A stretch of 64,000 bases of DNA from Tetraselmis striata (GCA_006384855.1 VCJN01003561.1:310001-374000); one strand, 5' to 3'; positions 22,921 to 35,478 are shown, counted from the stretch's first letter. The notes: a model not told the origin generated them from the sequence alone. Numbers and translations are program-made.

Positions 22921-23161
22921 TTCATAATTTGTTCCTCGGTTTGTCCTAGGTTTGCGCTACCCTAGGACCTTCGGAGGTCAAATCTACGACGTCCGATATT
23001 GAGTCTACAATCAAGTAGCGGCTTTTCGAATATGGGGTTTTTACTAGATTAGCCGCGAATCTGCGACTATAGCGCCGATCCAGCGGCTTCTCGAATATGG
23101 GCTTATTTAAGACGTCCCGGATGTTCACTCGTTTTGTCCTAGATTTGCGATAATGTAGGAC

Positions 23162-24137
23162 CATGGTTGGGCTTAAGTGTATTATGGGCTGACTTAACTT
23201 AATAAAGTGAAGTCAAGTCAACTTCATCTTAACTACTTAACAAATGTCAAGTTAAGTCACTGGAGTTTCACTCCAACTGAGCCTCCAAGTTTCACTCCAA
23301 CTTAATTTAAGTTAAGAGACTTAACTCAACTGACTTAATTCCGCAGTATAACTATATATAAACCCGAAGCAACTGACCCCTAGTCGGCAACCGTTCGCTA
23401 ATCGACTCGTACGAACAATTAACCCTCATATGTATCCGGCTCGTATTCGTTCGTAGTTCGTTGAAGCATCGCGAGTACGAGTACCCGTACTGACGCACAA
23501 TAGCGCTAGTCGGCGCTCGTCGGCGCCCACCACGCGCGTGGCGGTATCGCCGCGCGCATCGCCGATGCTGGCTACCGGCATCCCCGAGGGAAGCGACTAC
23601 ATTATGCTGAGTGCCGTGACGCCGAGCGGCATTCTCAACGCCCCAGACTAAGCGCAACAAAAACTCAACAGAGGGATGTCAACCATTGCGGAAAGCTCGC
23701 CAATGTTTGACTGGTGTTAATTGCAAGCTATTGTATGACAGGTGGATCCCAGAGCTAGACAACAGTCCTATTTCTGAGGTTCAGGATGCAATGCGTCAAG
23801 CGGCTGGGGCGTCGCGCGCTCGGCCCGATGAGGAGCAAGTACACATGTCTAATTCTGACGACTCCGTGTCGTCTGTCGATTCCGTGGCTAGTGAAATGAA
23901 CTAGGTTGTTGGCATGCTTAAGCCTTGCTGCTTGTGCTGGCCTACTGCCGTGAGGCTCGCCACAACAAGTGGCTGTGTAATTGCTTGGCTTTGCGGATTT
24001 AATTTACTACTATTTGAGCATTTAAGTCAACCCCAAATTAAGTCATTTTTCGGGAGTGACTTAGCTTAACTTAGCTTAACTAAAATGACTCAACTTAACT
24101 TAAGAGACTTAACTTGAGTGTGTGAAGCCCAACCCTG
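23162..24137. mobile_element. hAT-like non-autonomous transposon
   Basis: 976 bp with 13-bp terminal inverted repeats CATGGTTGGGCTT / CAGGGTTGGGCTT. Eight-bp flanks match at six positions (TGTAGGAC at 23154-23161, TCAAGGAC at 24138-24145), as expected for hAT elements. Both subterminal regions are packed with AAGTTAAGTC/GACTTAACTT words, typical of hAT transposase-binding sites. The interior has only a 72-codon frame (23686-23904, acidic Ser/Asp tail) that is not a recognisable transposase. The element splits a copy of a local repeat, which gives an independent check of its edges. Confidence 0.7.
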
Positions 24138-24145
24138 TCAAGGAC

Positions 24146-25665
24146 CTTCGGAGGTCGGATCTACGGGTACGACGTCCTAGATCGAATCTATAGTCTAGCG
24201 GCTTTTCCAATAGGGGTTTTTCTGCACCTCTCCACATCAGTTTGGGTTTTGCAGTTTTGTTCGACATGCGCATGTCATGTAGAAAATACGGCGTGGGCAA
24301 TTGCATGCAAGTGACTAAGGGCGAGATCGACTTGTGGAAAAATGGGGGCGCGCTCTAGGTCTAACCGTGCGACATGGCATGCGTCGTTCTGCGCCCCTCG
24401 AGAAATGGCAAATCAATAATGCGTGTAAAACTTGCATTGGAAAATAACAAGTTGCGCCTCCCCTTCGTACGCATACATCCAACGCGCAAATCCACGCCGT
24501 ACTGACATGCTGCCATCTTTAGTGTAAGGTTCACCTACAACATGTGTGGGGCACCAAGATAAGGTCACTAAGGGTGTTGCACAAGCCCTAAATTACAGTT
24601 TCACCACTACATGGCGTGATTTTCGGCAAAGAATGGTGCTGTTATTGTTGCCAACTCACGCATGAAAGGCTTATTGAGCCCTCCTTGGCTTAGGCGAGAG
24701 CGCATCAATGGGGGTCACGTGCACGCATGGCAATTGCGCCGAATCACAAGTAGAATGCCACACAGCAGCGCGCTATTAAATGCTCGAATATCAACAAAAA
24801 TAATATGTTGAAAAACAACACAATGTTGTTGGCCATCGAGGACATGGCTAGAGAGGGAGCATGTGGCAAGTTTGCGCCGCCCGTGTGCATCTACATTCAT
24901 AACAATGTCCCCCAAATGCGTATGGAATAAGGGGACACACATAGCGCAAAGCTACGCCCCCATGTTGAGGCTGCGTGTTGCGAAATGATGCCGTGATTGA
25001 TGTATTTTATGTTTATCGCTAGAAAGTTGTCAAAACGTGCAAATAAGGTGCTCAAAAACGGTGATCATCTCTTGCGTTTGACGCAAGGATTTTTGGCGCT
25101 TTTTTTCAGAACCCTTGGAGCACTCCCTGAGCCGCTATAAGCGTTTGAAGTCAAGGGGGCGTCGCTTGCAGTGGGCAAAACTGCACTGGTCCTAGCATCG
25201 TCACAGGCACATGTGCCCACCCTGCGTTACGTGACTATGCCCACCCAAACCCACCCAACCCGCGAGCTACTATGTTTCCTCACACATCTACGGCCATTGC
25301 ACCATACAATGCTCTATGCATGTGGGCCATCATATATGTGCCAATAACATGTATTGTTGTGCATCACCGCGTCATGCCCTTTGAGCGCCGCGCCAGATCG
25401 CAATATCCTATTCTTAGGGTACTAGGTTATAATTCAGACCCAATCCAGCAAAAGTTTTAGTAACAACCTAAAATATTCCCGGGTTCCAGCCCTAAAGCCC
25501 TACGTTTAGGTACCCTAGTATTTTTCATTTCATATTCAGCCAAAAAAGTACCCCAAATTTATGTGGAGGGGTGTAGATTCGCGGCGAATCCACGACCATA
25601 GCGCCGATCTCACTGCTTTTCGAATATGGCCTGTTAAGTAATATTCCAGCGCCATGCGCATCCTC
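24146..25665. other. intergenic, no gene seen
   Basis: Only short unsupported frames. It contains partial copies of the GACCTTCGGAGGTC and TTCGAATATGGG repeats at its two ends. Confidence 0.6.
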
Positions 25666-25667
25666 CC

Positions 25668-25680
25668 AATAATATACTAG
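25668..25680. repeat. LINE target-site duplication, left
   Basis: AATAATATACTAG, repeated with one change at 28525-28537. The similarity extends a few bases to the left (TCC). Confidence 0.85.
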
Positions 25681-28304
25681 ATCCCCTAGATAAGCTCACG
25701 CCGGCGGAGCGCAATGCGTTGGAACTAAGTGCCGGCGACATGAAGGGGTCCGTTCGACCCATTGGCATCGGCAGCGTGCTTGTCCGGTTCGCTATGCGCG
25801 TCCTCTTGCGCGCTCATGGCGAGCCCATCGCCCAATGGCTTGCCGCCCGCGGCCAGTTCGGTTTTGGCGTTAAGGGTGGCGTGGAACTAGTTCAATTCCT
25901 TGTGCGATCTCTCCTAGACTCGGACCCATCCCTCGTCTTGGTGCAGCTTGACGCCGAAAACGCGTTCAATTCCCTCTACCGCTCCGAAATGTTCCGCACA
26001 CTGCTCGAGGACCCTGTTTGGCAGCCTCTATTGCGTTCGGCGATCATGCTTTATGGTCAAGAGTCCAATCTGTACGTTTTCGACGGCTCCCAACCCGGTC
26101 CCTCTCTCCGGATTCCAAGCCGTCGAGGGGCCCGCCAGGGTTGCGTCCTCGGCCTCATCCTGTTCGCCGCCGTCGCTGCCCGAGTGTACGCTCGCATCGG
26201 CGCGGCTGCCCCCAGTCACTCAGTGTTGGCGGCTTTCTCAGACGACGTCAACCTGGTCGGCACTGGTGATGGACTTGCGCTTGCTACGTGGGTGGCCCCG
26301 TCCGCTTTTGCCGCCGTTGGGTTAAGCGTCACCATTCGCAAACGACAGGCGTATTGTCAGCTTGGCTCTTCGTCTCCGTTCGGCGCCCTTCCTTTTGGGC
26401 ATTTGTTGCATGGTGTTGCAGTCTCCTCGTCCGGAATCAAGGTACTTGGGGCCCCTGTGGGCTCGGCCACTTTCGCCCGGGAACTGCTGGACAAAACGGT
26501 CGAAAGATTTCACCAATTCGGCTCCCGGCTTGTCGGTTTGGCAGACCACTTCCACTCCCACACTGCTACTGGCTTGCTGCAAGTTTGCGGCCGTCGTTTT
26601 GGCCACCATCTCCGCTCCACGCCTCGGGGCTTGGGTCGATCCGAGGGGTATGGCGACACTATTACGTCTTTCCTCGAAGATGCAGACGCCGCCGCATTTT
26701 CAACGCTTGCCGGCATATGGGGTGTTAGCCCCGACCTCTTGGATACGCCCTCCATGCGCACGCAGCTGTCCCTCCCGGTCCAATTTGGGGGCCTCGGCAT
26801 CGGCGATAATGTGGTTATAGCAGATGCCTCCCACATCGGCGCTGCCGCCCTCGTGGTTGGCCAAGCTGTGACTTTCCTCCGTGCTCAACACGCCACCCTG
26901 AGCGACGCCGGGGCGTTCTTTTCCGACCCGTCCGGCGTATCCAGCCCTCATAGCCTCTACCTTGTTGGGGCGTCCTCGATCCACCAGGCTTTGGCCACCC
27001 CAACGTTGGAGCTCGATGCCGGCGCCAACGCGTCGGCGCCGATGTGGGCTGTCGAGCTTCGCGCCGCTCATACCCGTGTCGTTGAGGAGTGTGGAGACGC
27101 GGTACTCGAAGATCTAGCGGGGCCGTTGGCCTCTGCCCTAAAGCTGCTCCCCTCCAAGCGCTCCCACGTTGCCCGTGCCGGCTGCTCGGCCGCCGGGGCT
27201 GAGCCGGCGTCTGCAATGCGCTCGGCGGCCGACCTCCGAGCTATCCCGCATTACTCGGATTTCCCCTTGCACTCCATGCGGAAAGTACAGGAAACCCTGA
27301 GCCACCGCATTCACACGGTCCGTTTCGCAAAGCTCGTTGCGCGTATGCCTACAAGTGGCCCTGACATCAACCGCTTCCGAGGCCGCCTCTTACGCGCTGC
27401 GACAGCGTTCCTGGTGACTGATCCTCCAAGCGAGGGTCGCCTTGGTGAAGTCCGTGAGCGTTCCCCTGAGTACTACGATTCAATGTTCCGTGTTGCCGCT
27501 TGCCGCCCATTTGGCCTTCCGGCGGCTCATGTCCTCTCCCTAGGCGAGCCATGCCCTTGTGCTTCTTGCTCCTTCTCGGTACAAGGTATTCTTGCCCGTT
27601 TTGAGGATGCTGGCGTGGAGTTCACTCCTTCAACTTGGGCGGTCGCATACGCTGATCACGTGGCACGTTGCTCTGGGGGCGACTCCAATCACGCCGCACA
27701 CGAGTGGGCCGCACATGGCCTTTCCGACATTTGCCACGACGTGAAGTCCGCGCTAGGCGTGGGTGTCCAGATCCTCACGGACCCGTCGGTGCTTGTTTCT
27801 CTCCCGAAGGGCAGCGACGGCCGGCCGGCCGATGTTGGGCTTTTCGGGTATGGCGGTATCCGCGGAAACACGGTTGCTATCGATACCACCATTGCCCCCA
27901 TCCTCGGCGTGTCAAGCTCGGATCCAACGACTGCTTTGAGGGCTGCAGAGCGCCATAAAATCCAGAAGTATGACGAGGGTGTCCGAAACGCCGCCGGCAT
28001 GCTTCGCTTTGCTCCTTTCGCCGTTTCCGAGTTTGGCTCGCTGGCCCCGCACGCCGAAGCTTTCTTGGTGGAGCTCGCGAAAGCTAGCCACACACACACT
28101 GGCCAAAAAATCGGCCAGCTTTTGTCTGCGTGGCGCCGCCGTTTCTCCTTGCTCATCAACATGGCATATGCAGACAACGTTCTTGGCGGGGTCGCGTCCG
28201 CGCGTGCGGCACGTGATGGTACTCCTGCGCCTGCGTCGCGTCGCTCGTCGGCATGTGTTGCTATGACCCGGGTCATTGGCTGCAAGCGTCCTCGCCGCGG
28301 CTGA
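25681..28304 (+). CDS. reverse transcriptase with restriction-like endonuclease tail (5'-truncated)
   Basis: An uninterrupted frame of over 860 codons, open from the truncation point, so the listed start is not a true initiator. Counting from 25719: RT motif A (LDAENAFNSLYRSEMF) near residue 77; motif B (RRGARQGCVLG) near 136; motif C FSDDVNLVG near 172. A Cys/His cluster (CPCASC ... HVARCSGGDSNHAAHEW) lies at 610-660. The C-terminal region has RPADVGLFGYG, then VAIDTT, then AERHKIQKYDEG, resembling the PD-(D/E)xK endonuclease of RLE-type non-LTR elements. It would nick target DNA and prime reverse transcription. The upstream part is missing, so this copy cannot retrotranspose alone, although its frame is intact and it may be young. 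Confidence 0.8.
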
Positions 28305-28524
28305 TAGCCTACCCCGGGGCGGGGGTCCCTTTGGTTCCTGGCAGCTAAGTGACTTCGTGGTTCCCTTGGCTCCTTCTTGGTTCTTGGCTCCCTGTCCTCC
28401 TGCTCGACCTTGGTTTCAGGCTTATGTCTCTCTTTTGCTGGCAACCTTTCATAGTTGACGTTAGTTCTGTTTGTAGAGCGCTTTTGTGAAAGCCCTTATG
28501 TAATTAAAAAAAAAGAAAAATCCT
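25681..28524 (+). mobile_element. LINE copy 2 (5'-truncated, longest frame)
   Basis: Runs from within the reverse-transcriptase domain, through the stop at 28304 and a 3' UTR, to an A-rich tail at 28501-28520. It is bracketed by a 13-bp target duplication. Copies 1 and 3 match its 3' part closely and share the same 3' end, which defines the family terminus. Confidence 0.9.
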
Positions 28525-28537
28525 AATAATATACTGG
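28525..28537. repeat. LINE target-site duplication, right
   Basis: AATAATATACTGG directly after the A-rich tail. It pairs with 25668-25680. Confidence 0.85.
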
Positions 28538-28818
28538 TCAGTCGGGACAGGGGCTCTGGCTCCGCTGGCCTCGGCGCGCCTGCGCGCCACTGTTCGACGA
28601 TGACTCGCCCGTCGCACAGCAGAAGCGCATATCAGCGTAGGAGCAAGGATACCGCTGCAGAGACGTCAGTCCTCAACATCGCTGCTGCGTCACTGCACGC
28701 TGCTCACCAGCCATCCCGTATCACAGCAGCAAAGGATCGTGGTCGTGTGGGGCTGTGGTCGGCAACCTGGGGTAACAAGGCCAAAGGCGTGTGCACGGTC
28801 CGTAGCCGAGGCGGCGTG

Positions 28819-30393
28819 ATGGATGCGGAGCAACGACGGGGCGCTGTCGAGGATAGCGCCGCCCGGTCGGGCGGTTGGGCGGCGCTTCCCACCGGCGTGT
28901 TGCTACCCGAGCTAGCGGAGGCGCTGGCCGCGGGGGACTGCGCCACGGCGCGGCTCGCCTGCCGGAGCTGGGCCGAGGCGCTGGCGGCGGGGCGGCGCTC
29001 GCTGCGACCGTGCCGGCTGCCCGACTCCAGTCACCCCGGATGGGAGCGCTTCCCCGGCCTCCGCGCGCTGGACCTTGGGCGAACCGCCGCTGCGCTCGCC
29101 GCCCCCGACCTCGCGCGCCTGACGCCCTGCTCCAGCATCACTTCTCTTGGACTCGCCGGCTGCTGGAAGGTGCGCGTTTGGTGGGCGGGTGCGGGCTGCT
29201 GGGGCTCGCCACACCGGGGCTGCCGGATGGCGAGGCGGAGCTGCCAATATTGGCTCCCGCGTGGCTGCAGCGGGTGTCGGGGTTGAGACCTGATGCTTTA
29301 TGGATACAGTGCGCAATGCATCACAGGTCTAACATCTACAATACAAAGGGCCATGAATCGGAGGGCGATTTCCTGGCGAACAGGAGGAAAGCCAAAGGCC
29401 TAGGCGGCGACTGCGAGAGGCTGACCCGCCGCGCATGCACACTCCCTCGCTGCCCAGGTCACTGACGAGTCGGTTCGGCTTCTGGCCGCCGGCCTTCGGC
29501 AGCTGACGTCGCTCAACCTCACAGGCTGCGAGCTGCTGACGGACGACGGCGTGGCGGCGATGGCAGGCCTGCCGGCGCTGACGTCCCTCGACGTCAGTGG
29601 CTGCCGAAACCTGAGCAACGGTGGGCTGCGGGACTTGGCGGCTTCACGGCCGGGGCTACGCCACCTGCGGCTCGCCTGGTGCCGAGAGATTACCAGCAGC
29701 GGCCTCCTTGGGCTGTCCCCGCTCACGGAACTGCGCAGCCTGGCGCTGGACGAGGTGAAGCAGGTGATGACACCCTTTATCCACTGGCCAAGGCCACTCA
29801 GAACTTGGCATCCCGCGGCAGACGCTGACCCTCGCTGACCCTGTGTGGGTGGCACTGTGGCGGCGGAGCAGGTTCGGGACGAGGGTGTGGCCTCGCTGGT
29901 GGCGCTGAGCTCGCTGACCAGCCTGAGCCTGCGCTGGTGTCGCCGTGTGGGCGACGCCGGCGTGGCCCCGCTGGCTGCCCTCGCCCCCACCCTAACCTCC
30001 CTCCACCTGGACGGCTGCCTGGCGCTCGGTGACGCCGCGTTTGCCGCCATCGCGCAGCTGCGCCGCCTCACCGCGCTGGACGCCGCCAGCACCGCCGTTA
30101 CCGACGCCGGCGTGGCCCGCCTCGGCGCGCTACCCGCGCTGGTCACCCTCAGCCTTGCCAACTGCGGTGGCGTGACCGCCACGTCGCTGCCGGCGCTGCC
30201 GCCCAGCCTGCGCAGCCTCAACCTCGCGCGCTGCGGGGCGCTGGACGCCGTGCAGCCCGACGCGCTTGCCTGTCTGGCGCACCTCGCGCAGCTCAACCTG
30301 CTCTATTGCCGGCCCAGCTTGCGCGCCGCCATCGCCGGCCTGCACGCCGCCAACCCCGCCATGGAGATCCATGCCGGCACTGGCGGAGTGTGA
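28819..30393 (+). CDS. F-box-like leucine-rich-repeat protein
   Basis: Three exons: 28819-29169, 29458-29763, 29872-30393, all phase 0, giving about 392 residues. The N-terminus has an F-box-like helix pair (LPTGVLLPELAEALAAGDC, then CRSWAEAL). At least ten leucine-rich repeats of the cysteine-containing type follow (LTSLNLTGCELLTDDGV, LTSLDVSGCRNLSNGGL, LTSLSLRWCRRVGDAGV, LVTLSLANCGGV). Such proteins usually select substrates for SCF ubiquitin ligases (FBXL/AMN1 group). The F-box call is weak, so an LRR-only protein is possible. The second donor could instead be at 29755, removing three residues. The LINE copy 2 tail ends only about 280 bp upstream, so the promoter region may include transposon DNA. 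The frame is open upstream of the chosen ATG, so a longer N-terminus is possible. Confidence 0.75.
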
Positions 30394-30863
30394 GCCCTCG
30401 CCCGCTACCTTTTTGAACGGTAGCAAAACAAACCAACCTGCGTCACACCTCAGGGCATCAAATGATTCGGATGGCTGGCCAACGTAAGCGCCATTCTGCA
30501 TGATGGCGGGAGCAAGTGCCTTAGTTTACATTATTACTCTCAACAAAATTTGCTGTTGTGTTGTGCCTTCCTCCTCGAGCAAGCGCTCCCAAGGAGGGTC
30601 ATGAGACAGCCGCCGCCAGTTTTGCGAGTGCAACGTTCCGCATGCATGGTGGCTGGTCCATCCCGAAGCTGGTGAAACTCTACTACCTAGGCACATGCCT
30701 GCCGCCCAGCAATTGGTCGCGTAGATTCCAGCTCATCAGCATGGCACACGCAAGACCGCAATAGATGCCCCAAGATGCAAATGACGCCAACAACCTGTTC
30801 TCCACCTGTACCCGTCCTCGTGGTATAAAAGAACCGCTTTTGGGCATGGACTCACCCGACCAG

Positions 30864-31672
30864 TCACTTGGCGCCGGGGATCAACACCCTGATGCCGTCC
30901 AGCTGTGCCTCCATCAGCACCTGGCAGCCAAGCCGTGACCTGCGCCCACGCCCATGCCATTGGGTCAGCACACGGCATCGCGCAGATAGCGCCGTTGCTG
31001 GCGTAGCTCCCCTGGGGCAGAGCGTAGCGGGGTCGTGCTTACGTGGGGGTGGCCCGGAATGTGATCCCCAGCATGTCCTGCTCCTCCTCGCATGGTGTGC
31101 CAAGGGCTTTGTACATGTCATGTCCCTGCCGCCAACGCGCTTTGGTGTCAGGTGAAATGCCTCAGGGCTTGAATGGTGGGATACGATCCCGTTTAGCGGG
31201 GCGTGGAGAAAACGCCGACTCACCATGATGACGACGTGGCAAGTGGAGCATCGCAGCGACCCCTCGCAGCGGCCTGGCCATACAGGGAAGGGTAGGGCCA
31301 CGAAGGTCGGAGAGCAAAACATCGATGATGCTTTCAATCCCCCGGCACCCCATGAACACAGGAACATCGGTAGGTGTAACGACCTTCCAGCTTGATGCCT
31401 GCGGTATGAGCCGCGTCCAGGAGCGACTTCCCCGGCGTCGCTGCCACCCAGGTCTCCTTGCCGCCCTCCACGAAGGTGACTCCCACCGTGTCGCCGCCCC
31501 CTCTGAGCCTTCGGCATGGCTCGTACCGGTGCGGGGTGCCGCAGCGGAAGGGAAGCGCTGCAGCTGCTGCAGTGTAACGCGGCAGGAAGGCAGTCGCCGC
31601 CCAGCGCAACATCCCGCGCCGTGCACGCCGTGGTAAAACACCGGGTGTGGGTGGCTGATAGCCGATTGCCAC
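30864..31672 (-). CDS. mitochondrial-type [2Fe-2S] ferredoxin (adrenodoxin family)
   Basis: Four exons: 31672-31384, 31273-31224, 31125-31043, 30939-30864. Phases agree, giving 165 residues (145 if Met21 is the start). The N-terminus is Arg/Ala-rich with few acids (MLRWAATAFLPRYTAAAAA), fitting a mitochondrial presequence. The core reads VTFVEGGKETWVAATPGKSL, then CEGSLRCSTCHVVIM with the C-x5-C-x2-C cluster ligands, then EEEQDML, then SRLGCQVLMEAQLDG with the fourth Cys. Such ferredoxins pass electrons from ferredoxin reductase to iron-sulfur cluster assembly or P450 systems. The helix after the cluster loop (GHDMYKALGTPCEEEQDML) is slightly shorter and differs from the usual acidic consensus. 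The gene is convergent with the LRR gene. Confidence 0.85.
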
Positions 31673-31679
31673 CTCACGC

Positions 31680-34095
31680 TGTTTTTGAAAAGTTGTTCTC
31701 TATGACCCGAAAGCGCGTGGAACCCTGAAGGTCACCGACTCTCGCGGCACGTCATTGGCGCCCTGTGTGCAGGTATGGTCGCGGGCGGGCAGTGGCAGAC
31801 GCGCGTTTCAAGCCGTTCTATCAGCGGGGCCGGGTTTTGAATGTCAGCATCTTTTCATTCTTTTCCCTAGAGGTCATCACGAAGGCGTCCTATGTTGTGC
31901 TCGGTATCTCCGTCTGGTCGCTGTTGTCCTCCGCCGCCACCGCCGCCCCTGGCCCGAGTATATTGACCCTAGGCTAGAGCGACCGCGGGCCGCCGCTCCA
32001 TGGCCACACTGTTATTTATCAATATGGCACATCCCAACCTAGCCCACAGGTATTAAGGATTAATAGTGGACGCTACATCAACTACGACCGTATTAATTTT
32101 TTTTCATCCAATATTGCTCTCGCGTATCGACGGCTATCGATGTACCGCCAGTAGTAGTACAGGTGGGTACGCGAATGAAATACAGCGCGCACGGACGATG
32201 TACACCCCTCCACATAAGTTTGGGGTCCCTTTTCGGCAGTCTCAAGACTTCAGAAGTCTAGGGTACCTGAACGTAGGGTATATGAGATGAAACCCTGGAA
32301 TCTCAGAGGGTTTTATAAGACCTGCATGACGAGTGGCTCAAACCGATGCTTAAACCGATGCTTGACCTTTGACTGGGGTGTCACGCTGCACTTGGTGCGT
32401 GGATGGGCGTCGCTTGCAACTACACCAAAACTAGGGTCAGTATCACGCACACGCCGACGCGCGTGAATAGACAGCCAAACGGCGTGATGGCCATGAACGC
32501 GTGAGGAAACACATTGGCGAGGGGCTCGGGTGCATTTGGTTGGGGTGCAGCCGTGTGGGCGGCGGCTAGTACATGTCGCGTTGCGATACTGACATGGCAT
32601 CAGTGTCCACCACGCTCAGCAACACCCCCTTGGCTTATTTAGAACGCTATAACTTCTCAGGGTTTGCTCAGAAAAACTTTTTTAAAATACCACGCAATTC
32701 CTCGTTCAAATCTGCGTCGAAAACAATCTTTCAAAATCAAAGAATCGATTTTTGGGGCCCCGGGAAAAATCCCCAAAGATGATCATCCAAGTTGCCCCTC
32801 ACTGCCTCATGTGCCCACCCATGTCTGGCGCGTGGCTTTGCGATAAGTGCGTGTCTAAGCCCCATACTCGGTTGCGCGAGAGCGTTATGTGTGTGGATGA
32901 CCACGGACCACCAACACTTGGCATGTGCCGCCTCCTAGCGATACACACATCTACCTGCCAAAATGCCATTTTCCACAGCATTTTTCAAGGAATTTCATAA
33001 TAATTAAACTCCGCGCCCCTACCGCGCCACCCCGCCCACGAAACGGTGCCACTGGCATTCCACCACGCGCCCCCATAGTATAGCATTGCCCTACGCCAAG
33101 GGAGCCATCGAGCGCCTCTCCTACGTGCGTTCGCCACAGAAACATCAGCATTTTCACCCCAAAACTGCTCGCCACAGTCAGTGGCCAACTTGTCATTGGG
33201 GTGTCACGTCGTGCCTATAGCGACATGCTTTCAGTGGCCTACACGCGTAGCACGGTGTGTGCAACTTATGCCAAGGGCCGTGTACGAGTTTGGTGCGACG
33301 AGTGCCGCTATTTCCATAGGTTTGGACGGTTGGCGCAACCCACAATTTTCTAGAGCCAACGCATCATGCACTGATTTCGTGTTTTTAAAAGGGCGCCCAC
33401 AAGCAAATTGTCGTGTTGTCGCGCGGGTGGGTATATATAAAGCGCACTATAGGCGTTTGCCCGAACTATTCCCACTTAAGTTAGCATATATGCACATGCA
33501 TGCAACCGGCGTTGTCCTCGCCCATACATGCATGCGCTTTGCGATCGATAATGCAAAATCCGGACTTATGTGCAGGGGTGTAGTAACGGTAAGGGTCGCC
33601 CCGAGCCGGGACATCAGGACATAATATCGCCCGAAGCCGGCCTAGCAGCACTTGACATCGCGCCAACTCCAACTGTAGGTCTGGCATGGGCCGTTGGTCT
33701 GGCATGGACGAGTGCCTCATTCGAACCTCACCTAAGGGCTTGCGCATAAACCATATAAACACGGGGCCGGGACACACCGGCCGGTTCATCAAGCAGGAGT
33801 CGAACTCGGGACCTCTAACTTGGACAAGAGACTACCGAGCGCTAAGTGCTCAACCGAAGCGAGCGGACAAGGAACCTACCCTGGAATGTACGGACGATGT
33901 AGTATTTCCGAAGAAAAATAAGCATTATTCGTACGAGCATTCGGAAAGTAAATCTGAAATAATTCGACGGAAGCAGCGCGACTGAGATGAGATTGCGATG
34001 AAGCAGCAGTTCTACAATAATACGAGTTGAAGACCGGAATCTCCACGCGAGTCATCCGATATACACGCGCCGATAATTCCGACGAGAACGAAAAG
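31680..34095. other. intergenic, no gene seen apart from a SINE candidate
   Basis: Short frames only, with no splice-supported coding. A tRNA-like repeat lies near its right end. Confidence 0.55.
33590..33875 (-). mobile_element. possible tRNA-derived SINE
   Basis: On the minus strand a tRNA-like head contains an A-box-like TCGGTTGAGCACTTAGCG and a B-box-like GAGTTCGACTCC about 45 nt apart. The stems are too degenerate for a working tRNA. A non-coding body follows, ending near GGCGATATTATGTCC. No second copy was found in the window, so the SINE call is tentative. Confidence 0.35.
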
Positions 34096-34100
34096 TGTCG

Positions 34101-34173
34101 TGATCCTACCAGGAGTCGAACCTGGAATCTTGTGATCCGTAGTCACACGCCTTATCCATTGGGCCATAGGACC
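34101..34173 (-). tRNA. tRNA-Arg (anticodon ACG)
   Basis: A 73-nt cloverleaf without an intron. The 7-bp acceptor stem GGTCCTA pairs with TAGGATC (one G-T). The D-arm contains the A box TGGCCCAATGG. The anticodon stem TGTGA/TCACA holds loop CTACGGA, anticodon ACG (read as ICG). The T-arm CCAGG/CCTGG contains the B box GGTTCGACTCC. Discriminator A, no encoded CCA. It decodes CGU, CGC and CGA. Confidence 0.95.
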
Positions 34174-34179
34174 TTGCAT

Positions 34180-35470
34180 GTCAGGTTTTGTCAAATTAGC
34201 CAAATATATACGCTATGACGTGACGTCCGGGTGCTGTTCCGCTCGCTCGCCCAGCGCCGTCATATGCTGCCGAGACGACGCACATGTAGCGCCAATCCCG
34301 AAGACTACTGACAGCCCCCGCCGCGCCGGCGGAGTCGCCGCTACCGGCGCGGAACGGTAGCAACGAGCAGGAATCCACGGAGGCCTCTCACTCATTTGTC
34401 GCCCCTATATGGTCATTCACTACCCGTATCCCCATAGTTCACAACGAGAAAGGGCTAAGGATTGCCATACCGGTACGAGTGATACTGTTTGACACACCAG
34501 AAATATGATCCCGACCAACAACAAAGCAGATTGAGCCTTCGATACATCGGTCTTTGATACAGCAACTCACTCGGTACAGAATCCCACATTCTGTGTATCC
34601 GTATCGTCTATTATTATCCGCTGCATCGTCAACAGCGTCCAGCCTGAGAGTTCAACGCGCCGACCTTGGCATTTCGTTGTTGGCTTTCGTGGCTCCGCGC
34701 CACGCCAACAGTCAGCGCGCCAGGAGGGTTGAGCGTTGCGGCGCAAATACAGACGAAATCACGAAATGGCTAAACGGGTGCCCACTGCTTCCAGTCGATA
34801 CACAGGCATGAGTCCCACGGAATGGTGTCAGCTATGTTGGGGGCACTCGCCTGGCATTCGACACGTTGCCTACCTGTGCTGCAGCACGGGTAGCCACCCC
34901 GGACAATTAGGTGATGGCCGTTTCTCTACCCAAGATGGCGAGGGTGTCGTGATTTTACAATGCTTTCGGAGGTAGCGGCCTGGCCTGATGGTAGTTGCTC
35001 AGTGTTCATTTATGTATATAAAGAGTGTGTCGGATACAAAATGGAGCTGTAGATGGTATGAGGGCATTACTCCATCCCAAGAAAGGGTACAAGGCAGCTG
35101 AGTAGCTAGCAAAATAGCTAGCCTCCCGCTGAATGTCTGTACTCATGCTGTTATCATATTGGGGAAGGGGAGGTACAGTTAGTGACGTGGTGAGCGAAAA
35201 GAAGGCACCGGCCATCGGTCCACGCAATACAGGAACGGAGGTCACATTGCGCCGGGAGCCATCACACCTCCCCTGGGGCATCTTGACACACGCGGCGGAG
35301 AGCGGCGAGTCGCCATGTTGCTGCAGCCGCTGCTTGAATGCAGACAATCAGTTTTGATAGTAGTACTATCCATGCTGTAGAGGCCGTGTTCAACTTGATG
35401 GTTACACAGGTGAGCACTGTGACAGAGAAATAAGTGCACGTAAACATAACATATGCTCCGCCCTGGTTCC
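34180..35470. other. intergenic, no gene seen
   Basis: Short frames only. Nothing recognisable beyond scattered GCGAC words. Confidence 0.55.
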
Positions 35471-35478
35471 CGCCTGGG

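Noticed and set aside
33780-33872. A second tRNA gene
   Set aside because: A- and B-box-like words are present, but the acceptor, D and anticodon stems do not pair. Kept only as a SINE candidate.
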